DNA from: Planctomycetaceae bacterium
Lineage (GTDB): Bacteria; Planctomycetota; Planctomycetia; Pirellulales; Pirellulaceae
Reading direction: 5' to 3'
Assembly (NCBI GenBank): GCA_002685655.1
Contig: NYXM01000186.1
Span: 1-8,042, forward strand
Length of the DNA stretch: 8,042 nt
The stretch's first letter is position 1; the number at the start of each line of letters is the position of its first letter. The notes under the pieces were generated by a model that was not told where the DNA came from, ran no database searches, and was given only the letters and a program-made list of their open reading frames with translations. Position numbers and translations under genes: made by a program. Positions 5,892 through 8,042 of this stretch are shown here, one piece after another.

Positions 5892-7370
5892 TTACTTCCT
5901 TTTCCGACCGCCGCGACTGGCCTTGCCCTCGACCAGCAGGGCCTGCCTCCACTCCTTGAGAACACTTTGCCACTCTTCTAGTGACTTCGTGGGATACTTT
6001 GACGACCAGCCGCCCTTACGAAACTCCTCGGTCACCCCGACGTCCTTCACGTCTTTTCGCCAGCGATTGACTTCCGCCAAGAGCCTCGCTTTGATTTCCG
6101 CGTACTTTGGGTCGTCCGCCAGGTTGTTTATTTCGTGTGGACCTTCGTGAAGGTCGTATAGTTCGAACTCTGGCTTGGTAGCTGCCATGAACCGTGCTTG
6201 AATCGGATTCAGTTTTCCCTGAATGTTGAGTACGTTCATCAGGGCGAGAATCGGATACTGGCGTTCCTTGTATTCGTTCAGCTGGCAATACGCCCGTTCT
6301 GGCATGAGGTTGTGGATCAGCTTGTAGCGGTCGCTCCGCACGGCACGCATGGCATCGTGCGTGCTGTCCATCTTGTCGCGATTGAAATGCACATACTCGC
6401 GCGCCTGCACGTCCTCGCCAAACAGATAGAGTCCGTGCAGTTCGTGATCAGGTTTTGCGCCGGCGAGCTTCACGATGGTCTGGTAGATGTCGAGCGAGGA
6501 TACCAATTCACTTGAAACAGAGCCCGGCTTGATGTGCTTTGGCCACCGCACGATTAAAGGGATGCGAACACCCGCCTCGTAGAGAAATTGCTTTCCACGA
6601 ATGTGACAGCGCCCGTGATCGCCGATGAAAAAGACGATCGTGTTATCCGCCAAGCCCTCATCTTCCAGTTGCTGAAGCAACTTGCCTACCTGACGATCCA
6701 CAACCTGAACAGTCTCAAGACCGTTCGCCCAATCACGACGTACCAAGGGCAGGTCCGGATAATATGGCGGAAGCTTCACTTTGTCGGCATCAATCGGTCG
6801 CTCCGGATCGCGCATGAAGCTGCGATGCGTGCCGCCAAAGGTCGCCTGCACGTAAAATGGCTGACCTTTCTTGCGCCCCTGCCAACTCTTTCCCATGAAG
6901 AGTTTTCGTGATGTCTTGAAATTACAATCGGTCTTCGCGCCGACCATTGTTGCCGTGTAATACCCGACCTCTTCCAGTAGATGCGGGATCGGTTTGATCC
7001 CATAAGGCAACGGCTTCTTGTCCTTAGTGCGATGCTGATGGGCACCTATGTAGTTTTGGTGAAAGCCGGTCATCATTGCCGAACGCGAGGTCGAACAGAC
7101 AGGCGAGGTTGTATAGGCTCTTTCGAACCGAATGCCCTCATTGGCTAGTTTGTCGATGTTCGGCGTGTGCACCAGTGGAGCGCCATAGCACGACAAATCG
7201 GTGGACCAGTCCTCGATCATGATCCACAGAATGTGTGGCTTCTTTCCGTGCCACTTTCCATCAGCGTCCTGCCGGCTTGCTTCATCTGCATGGACGCGGC
7301 AAAGACATATCCACCAGAGTGCCGTTACGACCAACAAACGCTTAATCATCGCTTTGCGGATTGAATTCAT
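5892..7370 (-). CDS. Secreted S1-family sulfatase, heparan N-sulfatase-like branch (tentative)
   Basis: Protein of 492 residues, first gene of the sulfatase run. The signal peptide is about 1-28 (RLLVVTALWWICL core, cleavage near VHA-DE), with no lipobox. Active-site motifs differ from the other two: MIEDWS gives Glu53-Asp54 in place of Asp-Asp; the formylglycine site is CSTSR (92-96) with Thr in the position normally Pro or Ala; GKWHLG is replaced by GAKTDCNF (Lys146); GGTHRSF gives His182; SDNGG is replaced by GDHGR (250-254) with Asp251 and His252; Lys260 follows in RGKQFLYEAG. The C-terminal motif FELYDLHEGPHEINNLADD is intact, ending in a basic tail (SRGGRKRK). This pattern resembles sulfatases annotated as N-sulfoglucosamine sulfohydrolase-like in planctomycetes, but the substrate is not proven. 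The frame is open upstream to 7658; the start at 7370 is chosen because the signal peptide begins there and AAAGGGAA precedes it. Confidence 0.93.
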   Translation of the reverse strand: MNSIRKAMIKRLLVVTALWWICLCRVHADEASRQDADGKWHGKKPHILWIMIEDWSTDLSCYGAPLVHTPNIDKLANEGIRFERAYTTSPVCSTSRSAMMTGFHQNYIGAHQHRTKDKKPLPYGIKPIPHLLEEVGYYTATMVGAKTDCNFKTSRKLFMGKSWQGRKKGQPFYVQATFGGTHRSFMRDPERPIDADKVKLPPYYPDLPLVRRDWANGLETVQVVDRQVGKLLQQLEDEGLADNTIVFFIGDHGRCHIRGKQFLYEAGVRIPLIVRWPKHIKPGSVSSELVSSLDIYQTIVKLAGAKPDHELHGLYLFGEDVQAREYVHFNRDKMDSTHDAMRAVRSDRYKLIHNLMPERAYCQLNEYKERQYPILALMNVLNIQGKLNPIQARFMAATKPEFELYDLHEGPHEINNLADDPKYAEIKARLLAEVNRWRKDVKDVGVTEEFRKGGWSSKYPTKSLEEWQSVLKEWRQALLVEGKASRGGRKRK

Positions 7371-7374
7371 TGTG

Positions 7375-7382
7375 TTCCCTTT
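7375..7382 (-). promoter_or_regulatory. Ribosome binding site fixing the start of the first sulfatase
   Basis: On the minus strand AAAGGGAA lies at 7382-7375, with its GGG six bases before the ATG at 7370-7368. Together with the signal peptide it supports this start over any of the in-frame starts further upstream. Confidence 0.55.
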
Positions 7383-7387
7383 GTTGG

Positions 7388-7400
7388 ACACATATTGTGT
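7388..7400. promoter_or_regulatory. Operator-like palindrome ACACA-TAT-TGTGT
   Basis: A perfect 5-bp inverted repeat with a 3-base centre lies between the proposed -10 box and the ribosome binding site of the sulfatase operon, at or just after the expected transcription start. A repressor bound here could block the operon. Five-base arms are common by chance, so this is a candidate only. Confidence 0.3.
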
Positions 7401-7408
7401 GCTTCGCC

Positions 7409-7438
7409 ATTTTGTTCTCGGCGACACACTGCTGTCAA
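7409..7438 (-). promoter_or_regulatory. Candidate sigma-70-type promoter of the three-sulfatase operon
   Basis: On the minus strand a perfect TTGACA (-35, 7438-7433) is followed after 18 bases by CAAAAT (-10, 7414-7409; four of six match TATAAT). The expected start point near 7402 leaves a leader of about 30 bases before the ATG at 7370. The -35 box is overlapped by an inverted repeat, CTGTC-7-GACAG (7432-7448). Planctomycete promoters are poorly defined, so the call is tentative. Confidence 0.4.
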
Positions 7439-7448
7439 TTTGCGACAG
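7432..7448. promoter_or_regulatory. Inverted repeat CTGTC(N7)GACAG over the proposed -35 box
   Basis: CTGTC at 7432-7436 and GACAG at 7444-7448 form a 5-bp inverted repeat around AATTTGC. It covers the TTGACA hexamer on the minus strand. It is either a second operator-like half-site pair or chance. Confidence 0.25.
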
Positions 7449-7477
7449 ATGCAACGGTGAATCTGAAGATCCTTGAT

Positions 7478-7500
7478 GTTCCACGAGCCAAAGCTCGAAC
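7478..7500. repeat. Bulged 8-bp hairpin
   Basis: GTTC (7478-7481) pairs with GAAC (7497-7500), and GAGC (7485-7488) with GCTC (7493-7496). CAC (7482-7484) is bulged and CAAA is the loop. It is upstream of the proposed operon promoter, so it is probably not part of the leader RNA. No T-run follows on either strand. Role unknown. Confidence 0.4.
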
Positions 7501-7580
7501 TCGTTCGTCTGAACTGCGCCGGGTGTGCTACGGTTTTCGATCTTCCCATGGTGAAGTGGTCCACCGACTTTCACCATGCG

Positions 7581-7687
7581 TCGGATGTGGTCGTCCAGCG
7601 AGTTTTGCGCTGGACAAGAGTTCGTCAACATCGCCCAGATTAGTGCAATTCTGTTCACCTGAAAAATCGCTGGACCACTACATCGGA
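7581..7687. repeat. Perfect 8-bp hairpin nested in a ~107-bp imperfect inverted repeat
   Basis: GTCCAGCG (7593-7600) and CGCTGGAC (7608-7615) form a perfect stem with loop AGTTTTG. A further copy, CGCTGGACCAC (7668-7678, continuing TACATCGG to 7686), is the inverse of the region 7582-7600 with small gaps, so the left arm can pair with either partner. A matching GTGGTCCA also lies at 7556-7563. The stretch 7449-7745 otherwise shows no recognisable gene. This arrangement could be the remnant of a small inverted-repeat element or alternative RNA structures. Confidence 0.5.
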
Positions 7688-7726
7688 TCGCGGCTAGTCG
7701 CGGTCCGTCAGAATCAGAAAACTGGC

Positions 7727-7739
7727 GGGTCAGACACTC
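7727..7739 (+). repeat. GGGTCAGACACTC motif, possible REP-type element remnant
   Basis: The motif GGGTCAGACACTC resembles the GGGTCAGACAC core that I recall flanking or recurring near REP-associated tyrosine (Y1) transposase elements in several phyla. There is no paired copy or transposase in the window, so it would be a lone remnant. Recognition is from memory only. Confidence 0.25.
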
Positions 7740-7745
7740 TTGGTT

Positions 7746-7958
7746 TCAACGACTGCCCTGTTCCCAGAAGGCCGGATGGCGCATAGCTTCCGCTGTCCGG
7801 GCGCGGATTTCCAGGGCCATCGGCGCTACCCGCGGGTCCAGGATCATTTGCTTACCCGCCCATTGGCGCAGGATTTTCCCCACCCAGCGGCACTCGGCGA
7901 CTAGCTCCTCTTGGCTCCCGCTGAGTTCCACCACTGCTGTGAACGGCGTTTGAAAACG
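7746..7958 (-). CDS. Short ORF of unknown function, possibly a gene remnant
   Basis: The minus-strand frame is open from a TAG at 7961-7959 to a TGA at 7748-7746, giving up to 70 codons; the first candidate starts are two adjacent GTG codons (7937 region to 7932). The product has no signal peptide or membrane segment and reads as a charged, helix-prone stretch (SQEELVAECRWVGKILRQW, later APMALEIRARTAEAMRHP). No ribosome binding site is visible. I do not recognise a family. It could be a small protein, the tail of a decayed gene such as a mobile-element gene, or a chance frame. The next recognisable feature downstream is the inverted-repeat region, and the right side carries the 24-bp tandem repeat. 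Confidence 0.25.
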   Translation of the reverse strand, partial: RFQTPFTAVVELSGSQEELVAECRWVGKILRQWAGKQMILDPRVAPMALEIRARTAEAMRHPAFWEQGSR

Positions 7959-7994
7959 CTAGCGCTTGGGCGGTTGAAAAGGCTAGCGCCCGAT
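7947..7994. repeat. Two tandem copies of a 24-bp GCTAGC-centred repeat
   Basis: CGTTTGAAAACGCTAGCGCT (7947 onward, unit to 7970) is followed directly by CGGTTGAAAAGGCTAGCGCC (7971 onward, unit to 7994). The units match at 18 of 24 positions, including TTGAAAA and the palindromic core GCTAGCGC. On the minus strand the right copy reads as part of GGGCGCTAGCC-TTTTCAACCG. I associate motifs of this type with dispersed intergenic repeats of Pirellulaceae, an inference from memory. The remaining bases to 8042 show nothing recognisable. Confidence 0.6.
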
Positions 7995-8042
7995 GTGGTT
8001 TTGTTATTGTAATTGCGCCAAAGGGCCCGCAAGCCCCCTCCC

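Larger units (their letters stand above)
7449..7745. other. Intergenic region without recognisable gene
   Basis: This stretch lies between the sulfatase promoter region and the small ORF to its right. Frames open on both strands here (for example an upstream in-frame extension of the first sulfatase to 7658) give sequences without signal peptide, domain or family resemblance. The only structure seen is the inverted repeats listed separately and a GGGTCAGACACTC motif at 7727-7739. Confidence 0.6.

Noticed and set aside
5892..7370. Lipoprotein signal on the first sulfatase (WICLC)
   Set aside because: The residues before either Cys do not fit a lipobox, and a VHA-DE signal peptidase I site follows.
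7371..7658. In-frame 5' extension of the first sulfatase (96 residues)
   Set aside because: It would bury the signal peptide inside the protein. The ATG at 7370 has a good ribosome binding site and a plausible promoter just upstream.
7361..7786. 141-codon plus-strand ORF across the upstream region
   Set aside because: It runs over the sulfatase promoter, ribosome binding site and inverted repeats, and its product has no recognisable features.
1..8042. CRISPR array, tRNA, rRNA or complete insertion sequence
   Set aside because: No regularly spaced repeat set, cloverleaf-like segment, rRNA sequence or transposase with paired ends was seen on either strand.

Overview
The window looks like planctomycete (Rhodopirellula/Pirellulaceae-like) chromosomal DNA. 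It has moderate GC, three secreted S1-family sulfatases side by side, a Tat-exported Gfo/Idh/MocA oxidoreductase, and a C-terminal protein signature and GCTAGC-rich intergenic repeats that I associate with that phylum. The assignment is inference from gene content; there is no rRNA or other phylogenetic marker in the window.

Layout. 2-253 (+): the 3' end of a coding region that begins outside the window. 254-420: short intergenic stretch with a small GC hairpin, a tandem 9-bp repeat and a ribosome binding site. 421-1872 (+): Tat-signal Gfo/Idh/MocA oxidoreductase. 1877-7370 (-): three sulfatase genes in the same direction, read 7370->5892, 5821->3566 and 3547->1877, with gaps of 70 and 18 bases, so probably one operon. 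The last sulfatase and the oxidoreductase converge with only 4 bases between their stop codons, and a hairpin spans that junction. 7371-8042: intergenic/accessory DNA with a plausible promoter and operator-like palindromes close to the operon, several inverted repeats, a short ORF of unknown nature, and a 24-bp tandem repeat near the right edge.

How it fits together. All four complete proteins carry export signals (one Tat, three Sec-type), which points to work outside the cytoplasm on carbohydrates. The three sulfatases have the Cys-x-x-x-Arg site that must be converted to formylglycine, but differ strongly in their other active-site motifs, so they probably remove sulfate from different positions of one or more sulfated polysaccharides. 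No formylglycine-generating enzyme, glycoside hydrolase or transporter is visible here; these would have to be elsewhere. The oxidoreductase is probably a neighbour in sugar metabolism, but it is on the opposite strand and is not co-transcribed.

Most unusual points: the middle sulfatase has an extra ~240-residue, beta-rich C-terminal module resembling autotransporter-type solenoid domains; the last sulfatase ends in a second, truncated copy of a sulfatase C-terminal motif, as if two genes had been joined; the first sulfatase has CSTSR instead of CxPxR along with other altered active-site motifs; and the operon's upstream region combines a good -35 box with palindromes. I did not find a clear previously undescribed multi-gene system.
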